From: Haplomitrium mnioides
Taxonomy: Eukaryota; Marchantiophyta; Haplomitriopsida; Calobryales
Length of the DNA: 39,388 bases
Reading direction: 5' to 3'
NCBI GenBank assembly: GCA_049999725.1
Contig: JBNGIS010018049.1
Coordinates: 1-39,388 of the forward strand
Position numbers and translations under genes: made by a program. Positions 20,000 through 30,929 of the stretch are shown here, piece by piece; the stretch's first letter is position 1, and every line of letters begins with the position of its first letter. The notes beneath the pieces were generated by a model. The model was not told the origin of the DNA and did not search any database. It worked only from the letters and a program-made list of their open reading frames with translations.

Positions 20000-20400
20000 T
20001 TAGTTCTCATCTGAAGACCACTCCGTATCACAGAGCTCGTTTGTACTTGTTTCCCCTTGGTGTTTGGGGCTGCCATAGTGAACCACAATACAGGGCTGTC
20101 CAAATCTCAAAGTCTTTGTGCCCCAATCATGAGTCACCTTGGCCTCATACAGCCAAGGTCTCCCGATCAACACCGAGTAAGGGGAAGTGTTGGTTGGCCT
20201 CATAATTAAATAGTTCACGAAAAAGTCTACACCCCCAATACTAGTTGGTATGTTTGTTTAAACACCCAGAGGCTTGACTCTGGATCCATCTGAAAACCTC
20301 ATGATTCTGGCCGTAGGTTCAAAAGTTTTGTACCCTAATTTGTGTGTTGTGTCTTCAACCATAATGTTCACTCCTGCCCCCCTTCGACTGGTACATGCGT
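20000..20400 (-). pseudogene. gypsy aspartic protease
   Basis: Near 20360-20390 the minus strand reads VEGG followed, after a one-base frame change, by AGVNIMVEDTTHKLGY, which corresponds to the D-G-G-A-G-V-N-I-M active-site motif with Glu in place of Asp. The body continues to PYSVLIGRPWLYEAKVTHDWGTKTLRFG (20000-20218), typical of the C-terminal half of gypsy proteases. The active-site change and the frameshift make it inactive. Confidence 0.7.
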
Positions 20401-20859
20401 CAAGGTACAGCTTGCAATGTTGATGTCGATTTCCGGTGCTCTCTGGTCCTCATAGACCATCATTGCGTTGGCTGGGACTCCCATTAGGGGTAGCTTTTGC
20501 CTTCGCCTAGGTCCCATTAACAACTCCCTTAATTGGCGTCGGTACACCAGACTGTCCCTGATTAACTGACCTACGGTCGCTGTGACAAGGCAGTCCCTCA
20601 TGTCTCGTTGGATGCTATAAGGTAGGGGTGCTACCGCTTCGTCTTGCTCGTTTCTAGCTGGGGGCTCCGCTGGTTTATTTAGGTCTCTCAAGGTTTGATC
20701 AGCCGCCTCTTTTGCCTCTGTAGCTTCTAGCTGCCTTTTGACACTTTCCTCTTGTTGTGGGTAAAACAATTTAGGGTGATTTCTCTAAAAACCAAAATCC
20801 TGGTCGATTGGGATTCTAGTGGGTGGATCACTCTTTTTCCCCCCTCTCTTCTTGCTGGA
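20368..20859 (-). pseudogene. gypsy gag-protease linker
   Basis: A minus-strand frame of 133 codons at 20368-20769, rich in Glu/Arg/Ala, with DCLVTATVGQLIRDSLVYRRQLRELL. The VGQLL-DSLVYRRQLR-type segment is commonly found just before the protease of this gypsy group, and the frame ends in the protease active site. A Lys/Arg-rich end of gag lies upstream. Confidence 0.5.
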
Positions 20860-21855
20860 CTAGTCTCTCATGGCTTCTCTTGCCTTCTTTCTGGCCCCCC
20901 TTGTTGTCACCTTAAGGCAGTCCTCCACCGGAGATGCCTCCCATCTAGGTAAGTCGGTTGAGTGCTCCCACTCCGTGTGCACGCATTGCATGTTTGCAGT
21001 GGAGGCTTCAACCCCTTGGCCAACAGGTGGTTCATGTCTTCTATTCGTAGGGCAGTAGAGCTCCACATGCCCCTCCTTCTTATAGGTGGTACAAAGCCTG
21101 GCTGGAACCCCCCACCCTTGTTTCCTCAATTGAGGGCAATTTGGTGATATGTGGCCGAGTTGGCCACAATTTGAGCATACCATGATTTGAGTGTAGGCTG
21201 CCCTCTCCCTTGTACTATTTTCTGGCCTAGGTTGAGCCCATGTGGTTTGCTGATTCAGTCCAAAGGGCAGCAGTCTGCCCATCATAGTTCGGGGATTGGA
21301 AGCTCTTTGGTAAACATTTTTGGGTGGTTCTTCAGGTACGATTTCCACCTCCTCTCGCACATATTCAGATTCCTCCCTAACATACGGTACAGCGAATGTT
21401 TCCAAGGGGCATTCATGGCTAGCATGCCCGTTCTTACCACATCTCACACACCACACATGCGCCCTTGTGGAGCTCACTTTTTTGCCTTCTGCCTTTAGAC
21501 CAGCAAATTGGATGGACAAGGCTTCTAGTTTTTGGTTTATGTCCTCCACGAGGTTGACTACTGGTTTCTTCTTGGGGGCTACAGCCAAGCTAAAGGTACC
21601 CTTATCCTTCCCACTCTTCTTGTATTTTTGGTGTTTTTTTCCTTTCTTCTTCTTGTGCGACTTCTTTTTCTTTTTCTTACGTCGATCATCATCGGAACGC
21701 TCCTCTGAGCTCTCACTTTTGGGTTCTGAAGAAGAAGAAGAGCTTTCAAAATCAAAATCATTGTCATCCTTGTTGGACAACGATCTCGATCCATAGTTAA
21801 TCTTTGTCTTTTTCCTAGCGCTCACTACTACTACCTGAATGAATGAGTGAAACAA
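20860..21855 (-). pseudogene. gypsy gag C-terminal half with three zinc knuckles
   Basis: The longest frame in the window (331 codons). Order: a Ser/Glu/Asp-rich stretch (residues about 35-57), a Lys-run (about 58-85), a helix (NLVEDINQKLEALSIQFAGL), then knuckle 1 CVRCGKNGHASHEC, knuckle 2 CSNCGQLGHISPNC and knuckle 3 CTTYKKEGHVELYC. The first two are CX2CX4HX4C; the third has Tyr in place of the second Cys. Three knuckles exceed the usual one or two. The acidic and basic low-complexity blocks resemble nuclear RNA-binding proteins, but the position between gag core and protease identifies it as Gag. Confidence 0.75.
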
Positions 21856-21986
21856 CTCACTATGTCTTCCAAGGTGGGTGGGTTATTCTACATTACCCAC
21901 ACTCCCACTTGCCTTCGTAGGGCTGAAACAAACCAGGAGCACAGCTGGCCATTTTTCGGGGTAGGATTTAATCATCTTGCCAATCG

Positions 21987-22337
21987 CTAGAATCGTTGCA
22001 GGAATTTCCTGAGTGACTCCTTTTTCTTCATTGAAAGCTGGCTGATTTTGATGAGAGCTTTGTCCCCTCCTCCTAGTTTTCTGAACTCCTTCAAGAACAG
22101 AGGTTTGAATAAGTCATAGTTGTCTTGGGCAGCATCCGGCAGTCCCAAGTACCAAGGCCCCATGTTTCCCTTTAGCACACCAGGGAGTATGGTGGTCATA
22201 ATGGCTCGTTTGCCATTTGCCTTTGCCGTCCCCTCAAATTCGACGATCCAATCATCTGGATCTTCTTTGGTGGTGCCTCTGAATGGAACATATTGGCACC
22301 TTGCCCTTTGGACAGTACGCTCATTCAAGTTGTCCAT
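21987..22337 (-). pseudogene. gypsy gag N-terminal core (Retrotrans_gag)
   Basis: The start is the ATG at 22337-22335. The frame of 116 codons contains FRGTTKEDPDDWIVEFEGTAKANG, GVLKGNMGPWYLGLP and LFKPLFLKEFRKLGGGDKALIKISQL, then MKKKESLRKFLQRF. These are the capsid-like helices of Ty3/gypsy Gag. A frame break at 21856-21986 separates it from the zinc-knuckle half. Confidence 0.75.
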
Positions 22338-22519
22338 GATACTAGGACAACAAGAATTCTGGTCTCAGATTTTTCGTTTCAAAATTTTGGTTCCAAAGTT
22401 GCAATGGATTTTTGCTCGAAAGAATAAGTTCAGTGGCTCCCCTTGTTTTTGGTCCTTTAAGACAACAACCTTAACTAGACTTTGATAGGTGTGTCCCTTT
22501 GTTGTTGCCAAAAATTTTA

Positions 22520-23935
22520 TGTCGGCCTTGCCGCTGGGGTGCTATGCTGAAAAAACAACCCCATGTCACTGCATGTGCCAAAATAAGGATTTATGGGATA
22601 CTTGTTGTCGGACGGACTGACACTTTGTCAATTTGAGCATTTTAGGAGGGTGTTGGGTTGGTTTTAGTTCAGGTTTGGGCACTCCTCCTTGGTTTCCTAC
22701 ACACTTGCTGGTCCAGGTCTGTCTCAGGTCTAGAACAGAGTTTTGAGAGACCAAAAATGTGCTTTTACTCCACTTTATTTGTGCTTACCCCCATGCAAAG
22801 GTGGCTGGTCTTTGGAGTACAGGAATACAAGTCTGACCCCTCTTTGGGTCCAGGTCCAGACCTATGCTTACAAAGTTCCAGCAGCTGAAATCTGTCCCTA
22901 ACCCTCACTCTTCCTCTCTCTTATGCTGAATTTTACTACCAAAAGCAGAACTTTGAATCTATGCTACTCAATGGCAACCTACTTTCTCTAGCAATGTTTT
23001 GAATGTTCTAACATGCCCTTCCTAACTCTATGGCTGAATTCAGACTATCTACACGCTGAAATTTCACACCCAAAAACCACAAGACCAAAAAGCACCCTTA
23101 GTATGCGTTACCAATTCTTGAAATCAGGAATTTGCATTATCTTAATGTCCTCTTTTCCGGTCGGGGCTGCCCTTGGATTACTAGTGGCTGAAGGTCCTAC
23201 CTTGACCGTTCTAGTCCTTTTTGCTGCCCCCACAAGCTGCTCCTTGTTGATATAAGTCACTGGTCTTCAGATCAGTCGGCTCCTCCACCTCCCACAAACC
23301 CAAAATATTTGTTTGTTGCCCTCAATTGTTGGCTGCTCCTTTTCTAACACCACCTCCAGTTGCTCACACACCCGTTCAGTCAAGAAAGTTTAAGTTATGC
23401 CCCACAAAAGGTGTATCTTCTAACTCTCTCACCAAGGAGGTGCTCCTTTCGAACACCGGTTGCACCCACTCCACCTTGCTTCCTGATTTCACCTCCTTAC
23501 TCTCCTCATGGGAGGATACCTCACCAGGACTCTTTAGGCCCTCACAAAATGTCACTAGATGAACTTTTGGCTTGGAATGCCCCAACAAATCCTTTACTCA
23601 GCAACTGCTAAGCTCACCCTCCCTAGCTCTAGAGGGGGGATCCTCCCAAGTTGTCCACCCAAGTTGTTCTCCCAAGCAAAGATAGAGGCTTCAAAATTCA
23701 CAAGTACAGTTGCTAAACAAGTGAAATAATGCGCAAGATAATGTTGAGGAGTAAGTCTCCCTCACCAACCAGAGCCCTCCACTCTTCCTCTGGAAGTCAC
23801 CTCATTGGCCAACTCTCCTTGCACAAAACCACGTTTGCCTTGTTTCTTGTTTGTTTAAAGCGCCTCCTACTCCGCTTGCTTCCCAACTTGATGAAAAGAA
23901 AAAAAACAACAAAGGACGCCAACAATGAGCACCTG
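22520..23935. other. no gene seen; possible 5' LTR of the gypsy element
   Basis: About 1.4 kb without a believable protein on either strand. Its place just upstream (minus strand) of the gypsy leader suggests a long 5' LTR, but I found no matching 3' LTR to prove it. Frames such as 23326-23562 are short and lack recognisable motifs. Confidence 0.3.
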
Positions 23936-25760
23936 TAGGAGGCTATACCCCCTAGGTGACAAGTAGCGGGAAACTGAATTAATGCAATGTCGCTTTTGTT
24001 TTGGTGCCCATCCTTATCACTAACTTTAACTCTAATATTAGTTGTAGTTAACTAATATAATGGGCCCAATTTGAAGGCTCTCACTTTTTGGCTAACCTGC
24101 TTTTCTCTGTTAACTGATTTACTGACTATCTTTAGTTTAAGCCATATGTGAAGGTCCTCCTAAGTTTTAGCAAGCACACCTTTTCCCAACTATGTTTAGA
24201 GGCCATTTTCATTTAAGGTTTTTGTAACGGTAGTTTGGCTCTTTATCTTTTCCATCTTAGTTAGTTAGTTTAGTTCATTTGTACTTTTATCTTTAGTTCT
24301 ATTTAAGAACCATAGCCTCATTATCAATCCCTCCTCACCATGTGTTCGATTCAACCTTCTCGCCTTCCTCTGCGATCAAATTCTTCTTGGGGCGACCACC
24401 TTCCCCTATGCGCTCTCCTCGACATCCTCCTTCTGCTTGATCTTTTCCTAGCGCTATCTCTTTCTGCGCAATTTTTCTCCTTGTAATCATGCCCAGATGC
24501 CTTCTAAATGCTCTTAGGTGGAGACAGAAGCTCCTTGCTTGATAAATCTTTGCCCAGCCCTCCTCCACGATTAAGCTATTCTTGCAACCCTCAACACACT
24601 CTTTTCTCACAAACTACTCATGCCTACAAAAACACCACACCATGTGTACGTGATTTGAATGTATGCCCTCTCTCCTCGAAAGTTGTTCCTTAAATACTTT
24701 GAAAAATAACGTCACGCTACAGCCAACTTGACGACTTTGCCTCCTATTTGTTAAATTGTTAGGCTTATAACATGGATGCTTTTCCCATGTGCGCACATTG
24801 TAGCCATGCTCACGACCTAACCAACAATATGTTCACAATCCTGCCTAGCCTCCTCGTTTGATCCTCCTCTTGAAATCCTCCCCTTGGCGATTTCTTCCAC
24901 TAGAGACACCTCCATCTTCGTGATATCTGCATAACTCTCCTCTTGTCGAATTCCTCTCCCCTTGCCATCTCCCTGCTGAGACCTCCTCTGGTGATACCTC
25001 CTGGTGAATTTCTCCCCATGGACAATCTCCCTATTCTTGCAATTTTCTGGTCTCCAGCCTCCTTGGACAATTCTTGCTCCTCACCATCCTCACTCGATTC
25101 AATGCCTCCAACCTCAATTTCATCCTCCAGATCTCTTTGTTCGATTTTTGTCTCTAGGTCTCTCGATCATCCATGCTCCTCTCTAGCAGCAATTCGTTCT
25201 GTACCCCTCCACGATTCTTCCCTCCTCCTCTGCACCATTTCTTGACTGCCACGATCCCTCCTTATGTTCAAAATTTTTCTAGGCATTTGATCTGCTGCGA
25301 ATTCAGCGGGCGATTTCCTGCAGCGGTGATCTCCCATGTCGACTACTGTTGTTGTGCTAATCTCCTCCTCAAATCTTGATTGATTTCTTGGCTGTGAATC
25401 CATTCCTCCCTCTAATTCAACTCTCTATGATCCATCCTCTTTGATACTTGCCCCTGCTCGATCCTCTGCGGAAAATTTCTCATACGGACGATCCTTCTGC
25501 CAAAATCCTCCAGCCTTCCTTTTTTTCCCCCAATCGAATCATCTGCCTCCTTCTCGAATTGCAAATCTCCTCCTGTGCCCAATCTTTTGCCATCAATCCA
25601 AGTTGTGCCTCCTCCCCTACCTCGCTCAATCCTCCATGCATGTCCTCTTCAACCCCCCAATGATTTCTCCTCCCTCTATGAAAATTTTCTAGCAAAGTCC
25701 CCTCTGTTGGATCCTGGTGAATCATGTGAAGTTTCCCACTGACCCCTATGCCAATTTTCT
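23936..25760. other. no gene seen; pyrimidine-rich region with a possible plus-strand LTR start
   Basis: TGTAGGAGGCTATACCCCCTAG at 23936 could be the first bases of an LTR, and CTATTTAAGAACC at about 24300 looks like a TATA region on the plus strand. From 24335 to 25700 the plus strand is C/T-rich with recurring TCCTCCTC and TGATCC words and many short open frames on both strands, none with a domain. I do not call a gene. Confidence 0.3.
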
Positions 25761-25880
25761 ACCTCGATCGATCCTCGCTGGTCGATATAGCCTGATTGAT
25801 TGCTGCCTCGATCCTTGCTGATCGATATAGCTTGATTGATCCCTACCTCGATTGATCCTCGTTGATTGATAAAGCTTGGT
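25761..25880. repeat. tandem repeat of about 40 bp (CCTCGATYGATCC type)
   Basis: Three imperfect units starting near 25761, 25806 and 25846, each with CCTCGAT, CTGATYGATATAGC and TTGATTGAT words. Unit lengths are about 44, 40 and 35 bp. Confidence 0.65.
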
Positions 25881-25889
25881 CACGCGGAG

Positions 25890-26115
25890 ACGTCAGAGAG
25901 AGGGGGGAAGAGAACTAGAGAGATAGGGAAGAAGAGGGAAACAAAGGGAAAGAGAAGGGAAAGGGAAAAAGGAAGAAAGAGAGGAAGAGGAAGAAAGAAA
26001 AAAAGGAAGAGGAGAGGGAAGAGAGAGAAAAGAGAGAGAGAAAGAAGAAGAGGAGAGGAAGGGGAAGGAACATGGAAGGAAAAAAGAAAGAGAAAGAGGG
26101 GGAGGACACGAAAAA
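25890..26115. repeat. polypurine/polypyrimidine tract of about 225 bp
   Basis: The plus strand is almost only A and G (GAGAGAGGGGGGAAGAG, then GGAAGAGGAGAGGGAAG and so on). The frames across it are pure low complexity. The part nearest copy 3 matches the pyrimidine tract next to copy 2 (16110-16193). Confidence 0.85.
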
Positions 26116-26140
26116 ATAAAAGATAACAAAATAATAATAT

Positions 26141-26250
26141 TTTTCTCGCATGAGCGTCGCACACACATACATACGAGAGTCTCTAGACGAATGAGTAGAA
26201 TGATTAATGGACAACCTACTTACATAGGGTATATATATGTCCCCATAACA
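26141..26250 (-). repeat. 3' LTR of copia copy 3
   Basis: 110 bp; minus-strand TGTTATGGGGAC ... GCGAGAAAA. It shares the altered terminal GAGAAAA with the 3' LTR of copy 2. Confidence 0.82.
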
Positions 26251-26260
26251 CTCCCCCTTG
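26251..26260 (-). other. polypurine tract of copia copy 3
   Basis: CAAGGGGGAG on the minus strand, adjacent to the LTR and identical to copy 2. Confidence 0.8.
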
Positions 26261-26745
26261 GCTGATTTTTCTTCTAGTAATCAGGCATTCTAGGACTATA
26301 TTCTATGTAAGTCCTATTTGAAATCCTATTTATGTGTGGTCTCATTAAAACTCTGCAGCTTTCTTCCAAGGGATATAGTGCCACCACATATTTGATAGGT
26401 AGAAAGGTAACAATATAGTGTGGAGTGTGTGTAAGTAACAAAATGTCAAAATGTTGCTCTGATAGTAAAGCTAATATGTGGTGTTCTTGCGCGATGTTGT
26501 TGCGTCCTTCGTAGTTGCATCGCTGCATTACTGCATCTTTTATACTTATATCTTAGAGATCTGTCTAAAAAATGATGTCAACCTCAAAAGTTGAGAAGTG
26601 ATGTCAGCTTCTGATATAATATGCTCATGTCATTACTTGTATGACATTTCAGACACACTAGATATTTTCAAAGAGAAATGGCTGAATTTGCAAGTTTTGA
26701 TCTTCATGACTAAAGGTCAGAGAAAAAAAATGGTATGAGCAATCG
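26261..26745 (-). other. 3' untranslated region of copia copy 3
   Basis: Non-coding, homologous to 15467-15949. It holds a GACTAAAGGTC word near 26709. The minus-strand frame 26274-26528 is not kept in the other copies. Confidence 0.6.
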
Positions 26746-28000
26746 TTATTTGTTGTTTTGGTGTAATTCAGATAGTCTTCTTAAATTGAGTCCTTGAGTA
26801 TGTGTTATGTATAGAGTAGTTAGAAGGGGTTTGGTGAAGATATCTGCTCTATTATCTTTGCTTGCTATCCACCGGACATTTATTTTGTCATCATGTTGCT
26901 CATAAGTGTGAAAGAAATTAAGGGCAATGTGCTTAATTTTGTCGCCCTTGATAAAACCTTGAGCAATTTGGTCGACGCATGGTCCATTGTGCTCGTATAT
27001 TATTGTAGGGGATTGAAGTAGAGGTTGGCTAGTATTGATATTGATATAATCAATGAGTGGTCAAAGCCAAATACATTCTATATAAGCCTCATAGAGTGCG
27101 ATGATTTCTGCATGATTAGTTGAGGTTGTTGTAATTGCTTGTTTTGTGCTTTTCCATGAAGTAGCGGTGCTTCCTCTAAGGAAGACGTATCATGTTTGAG
27201 ACTTTGTGTCATCAAGATCAGATAAATATCTAGCATTGGTATAACCGACAATATCATTTGTTGCATTTCTAGGGAAGAAGAGTCCCATATCTTTTGTACC
27301 TTTGAGGTATCCGAAAATGAGCTTAAGTCCATTCCAATGACGAATGGTAGGATGAGAGTTGTGCCTTGCAAGCAGGTTTACTGCAAAAGTTATATCAAAT
27401 CTAGTATGATTTGCAAGGTACATGAGAGCACCAATTGTCGAAAGGTATGGTTTTTCTGATCCCAGAGTTTGTTCATGTTTCTTTCATTTTCCAAACATGT
27501 CCTTTGATGGGTCCGAAGATCTCATGTCCATGAGAGTGCTCGTCAGATGAGTATTATCCTTATTGAATTGTTTGAGGATCTTGGCCGTATATGTGGACTG
27601 GTGGATCAGAATCCCATCAGGCAGATGCTCAAACTAGATGTCAAGAGAGAAATTTGGTTCTCCGATGTCTTGCATTTCAAATATATCTTTCAGCTTGGCA
27701 ATGGTGTTGGCTACTAGAATTTTTGTGCCAAAAATATTTATGTCATCTACATAAAGTGCAACTACAACATATTCAGAGCCTTGGTGTTTCATGAACAAGC
27801 ATGGAGCAATGTCATAATTTGCAAAATTTAGTGCTATCATTTTTTATTTGAATCTCTAGTACCAATTTCCGCCACTCTATTTGAGTCTATATATAAATCT
27901 TAGAACTTGAACTGCCATTTGTGTTCCTAATTGATCGATTGGTGATCTAGATGCATTAATAGAATGCTTTGCCAACTTCACATTTTCATGTGGTCTACTT
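26746..28000 (-). pseudogene. copia RT palm/thumb and RNase H (copy 3)
   Basis: YVDD is intact at 27742-27753 within ALYVDDINIFGTK (frame 27634-27840, also IALNFANYDIAPCLFMKHQGSEYVV). The ALMYLANHTRFDITFAVNLLARHNSHPTIRHWNGLK block lies at 27190-27423, and RNase H segments continue to the stop at 26746-26748. Several indels shift the frame (for example near 27600 and 27180). The function would be reverse transcription and RNA removal. Confidence 0.75.
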
Positions 28001-28009
28001 TGATGATGG

Positions 28010-28540
28010 GGGACAAAAGGTCCACTCTTGTGTTGCTCATGCAGCTTGTATATATGTGGGACTAAAGGTCCTCTGAAATGTTGTGTGCTTAGTGAATTTG
28101 GTGGCTGGACTAAAGGTCCTTTGAAATGTTGCGTGCTCAGCAAATCCGCTGGTTAGACTAAAGGTCCTTTGAAATGGTGCATGCTTAGTGAATCCGTTGG
28201 CTGGACTAAAGGTCCTTTANNNNNNNNNNNNNNNNNNNNNNNNNNNNNNNNNNNNNNNNNNNNNNNNNNNNNNNNNNNNNNNNNNNNNNNNNNNNNNNNN
28301 NNNNNNNNNNNNNNNNNNNAAAGGTCCTTTCATTTGTTGGCCATTGAGGACAAAAGACCCTTTTCCCAAATTGAGGTCTTTGTGCACAAAAGGTCCATTT
28401 TTAATCATTGTGCCTCTATGGATAAAGGTCCATGTTTGTAGTGCATATCATGAGGGACAAAAGGTCTAACCTCAGAATTTAGACCATGAGAGACAATAGA
28501 TTTAATCTCAGTTTTTAGGCCGTTTGGGACTAAATGTCCA
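28010..28540 (-). repeat. GGACCTTTWGTCC quasi-palindrome array inside RT (copy 3)
   Basis: At least 12 units (about 28012, 28058, 28107, 28156, 28203, then 28320, 28348, 28384, 28421, 28455, 28491 and 28526 after the 100-N gap at 28220-28319). The gap falls inside the array, as expected if repeats broke the assembly. Unit types and spacer words (AAATGTTGTGTGCTTAGTGAAT) match copy 2. Confidence 0.82.
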
Positions 28541-28560
28541 TTTGTACTATGGCTATTCTC

Positions 28561-29412
28561 CCCCCAAATATGAAATGCCATTCTNNNNNNNNNNNNNNNN
28601 NNNNNNNNNNNNNNNNNNNNNNNNNNNNNNNNNNNNNNNNNNNNNNNNNNNNNNNNNNNNNNNNNNNNNNNNNNNNNNNNNNNNTCCATGATGTGCATAG
28701 TGAGATGACGTTGGATAGCGAATGTTATCATATATCTGTATGCTATAGTGTCCATGATAGGTGAGTATGTCAGGTCATAATCATGTCCAAGAATTTGAGT
28801 GTATCTTTTGGCCACTAATCTTGCCTTGTATTGTGTGATATCACCTTTTGCATTGTGTTTGCCGACAAAAATAAATCTATAATATATCAAATACATGTCA
28901 AGAAGTGTTGGCATAACAGATCCAAATACTTGTCGTCCTATAAGAGAGTCAAGTTCCAAATTTATGGCCTTCTCCTATTGGGGCCAATTAGTTCTTGATT
29001 GTGCTTCTTGTATAGATAAAAGGTCAGGTGCATCATTGTCTATTGATTGTGATACAGAGAATGGAAATAGATCATTCATAGGGGTTTGGGTCTGTCCCAT
29101 ATTTGACCAGTATGAGAATAGTCAATTGCTATTTCATCGTTGTCGGTCACAACGTGTAATGATGTTGGTGATTTTGGTTTATTCTTTGAGCTTTTAGATC
29201 TGCCACATTTTGCTTTAGGCTGTATTTTCAGTGGCAAGTGCATCAACTTTTTGAAGTCGTGCTAGTGCGTTGGTTGCTTCAACATGCGATTTGGTGATGC
29301 TGGTTGCATTGTTAAATGCATTAGGCATTTTGATTAATGTTTGTCGTAAATAGAGGAGTCGTTTGACTTTGGCATTGGATTGTCCGTTTCGTTGGTCAAA
29401 GTCTAATGGCAA
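28561..29412 (-). pseudogene. copia pol linker and RT N-terminal block (copy 3)
   Basis: The minus-strand linker is at 29215-29412 (PLDFDQRNGQSNAKVKRLLYLRQTLIKMP). Then come the RT blocks ELDSLIGRQVFGSVMPTLLDM, YRFIFVGKHNAKGDITQYKARLVAKRY and LGHDYDLTYSPIMDTIAYRY. A 100-N gap (28585-28684) removes the MDVxxAYLxG segment. Position and content equal 12831-13620 of copy 2. Confidence 0.7.
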
Positions 29413-29436
29413 GCACTAGTGCCATATTAAGTTGTC

Positions 29437-30400
29437 CTAAGGTTTGAGTTGTACAACTTTGTCCTCTTGTAACAGATGTGGAAACGATTCCTCAAAGAAT
29501 TGATAGTCTACGAATCGAGACTTAAACACATCAGAGGTTGAAGGTTCAAGATATTGGATTATGAAAGGAGATTCAATACTGATATATATGCCTTTTTGAC
29601 GTTGGGGTCCCATCTTTGTTTGATGTTGTCCTAAGATTGGGACAAGGACGAGGCAGCCAAATGTGCGAAGATGCGAGATATCTGCACGAATTCTGGCTAC
29701 AAGTTGGTGTGGGGAATTCTGATTAAATGCAGATGGTTTGTAGCATAGTAAGAATGCTGCGTGCATAACTGCGTGTCCCTAAGTTGTGGTGGGGAGGTTT
29801 GAATTTAGAAGTAATATATTGTCTTGCTATTAGTTGTATTCTCTTGATAGTAGATTTTGCAATGCCATTTTGAAAGTGTACATGTGGAACTGAATATGAT
29901 ATATCTATGCCGACAGATGTGCAAAAGTTGTCAAACGTTTGTGAGGAGAATTTTTTGACGTTGTCCACTCTTAGATTTCTGATTGGGTAATCAGGAAATT
30001 GTGCCAAGAGTTTCAAGATTTGAGATAGAAGTTTCGAGAAGACCATTTTTTGGTCGTGAGTAGAGATACTTGTGACCATTTGGATGATGCATCAATGGTG
30101 ACTAGGAAGTATCAGAATGGTCCCGAAGGTGGATGGATATGTCCATAGACATCAACGTGGATTCTCTCGAGGAATCGAGGAATCATGATCGTTGTTTTGT
30201 CGTGAGAAGGTGCAATTCTCTATTTGCTTTGTGTGCATGCCAAGCATATGGTATTCAATGGCAATGGATGCACATTCTATGGCATGCTTTTGCTATTGTT
30301 TTTGATGCGATCGAAAATGTCTCAACTAGGATATCCGAAACGATTGTGCCATGTGAGGGGTGCAGAGGTCGGTGTCATAGAGACATGATATGAGCAGATT
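29437..30400 (-). pseudogene. copia integrase (copy 3)
   Basis: LRVDNVKKFSSQTFDNFC keeps the second Asp. HFQNGIAKSTIKRIQ has Lys for the catalytic Glu, the same change as copy 2. The C-terminal part reads ISHLRTFGCLVLVPILGQHQTKMGPQ and FKSRFVDYQFFEESFPHLLQEDK at 29437-29766. The zinc-domain region near 30240-30390 is broken. Confidence 0.75.
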
Positions 30401-30540
30401 CTAGTAGTGAATAGTCTAGGTAGTGATAGTGAGAATGATTCTCATATGTCAAAGCTTGTTTCTGTTGGACTCAGTATATGGAGGAATTCATTGTTCTCAA
30501 AGAATCCGGTTTGAATGTGAAAACCGTCTTGTTGTATATC

Positions 30541-30790
30541 TCAGAAATTGATGAGGTTTCTGGTTGCTGCAAGTGCATAAATTGCGGATTTGATATCCAG
30601 CTTGGTACCATTTAGAAAATGTATGGTGGCTGGACCATGTCCTTCTTCAAAATTTTTATGGCCAGTGATCGTGGTCATGGGATTGGAAGAAGGTTTAATC
30701 GATGAGAAGTATTTTTGGTCTTGCAATATGGTGTGTAAAGATCCTCTATCTACAATGTAGGTTATCTCGGATTTGTTGTCTTAGTCTGAC
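30541..30790 (-). pseudogene. copia protease (copy 3)
   Basis: VDRGSLHTILQDQKYFSSIKPSS, then GHKNFEEGHGPATIHFLNGTKLDIKSA. As in copy 2, the D-S-G motif reads D-R-G. Confidence 0.65.
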
Positions 30791-30929
30791 TAAGAGGGAT
30801 GAGTCATACGACTCTCAGGGTGTAGATTGTATGATGGATATTCATCCATGTCTGTCAATTCCTAGAAGTTGTCGTGTATCTTGTTATTGTGAGGTTTTAT
30901 GCTCTGTTGGTATAGTCGCGCTAGGTGCG

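Larger units (their letters stand above)
16756..22520 (-). mobile_element. Ty3/gypsy retrotransposon without chromodomain (decayed)
   Basis: On the minus strand: leader, gag with three zinc knuckles, protease, RT, RNase H, integrase. This gypsy order (integrase last) differs from the copia neighbours. The integrase ends with GPYxL and a short Arg/Lys tail and shows no chromodomain, which fits the Tat/Athila-like side of plant gypsy elements. It is interrupted by a 100-N gap at 18403-18502 and by many frame breaks. On the minus strand, ACA at 22522-22520 followed by TTTTTGGCAAC is a plausible LTR end plus primer-binding site, which is a guess. Confidence 0.8.

Noticed and set aside
22500-22590. 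Gypsy primer-binding site matching a specific tRNA
   Set aside because: TTTTTGGCAAC is in the right place, but the following bases fit no tRNA 3' end I can recall, so I only mention it as possible.
24335-25725. Several short open frames on both strands with Ser/Pro/Leu or Glu/Arg bias
   Set aside because: The C/T-rich composition explains them; they overlap on opposite strands and none shows a domain.
25866-26214. Open frames rich in Arg/Lys/Glu (plus) or Ser/Phe/Leu (minus)
   Set aside because: They are translations of the purine tract and have no conserved motif.
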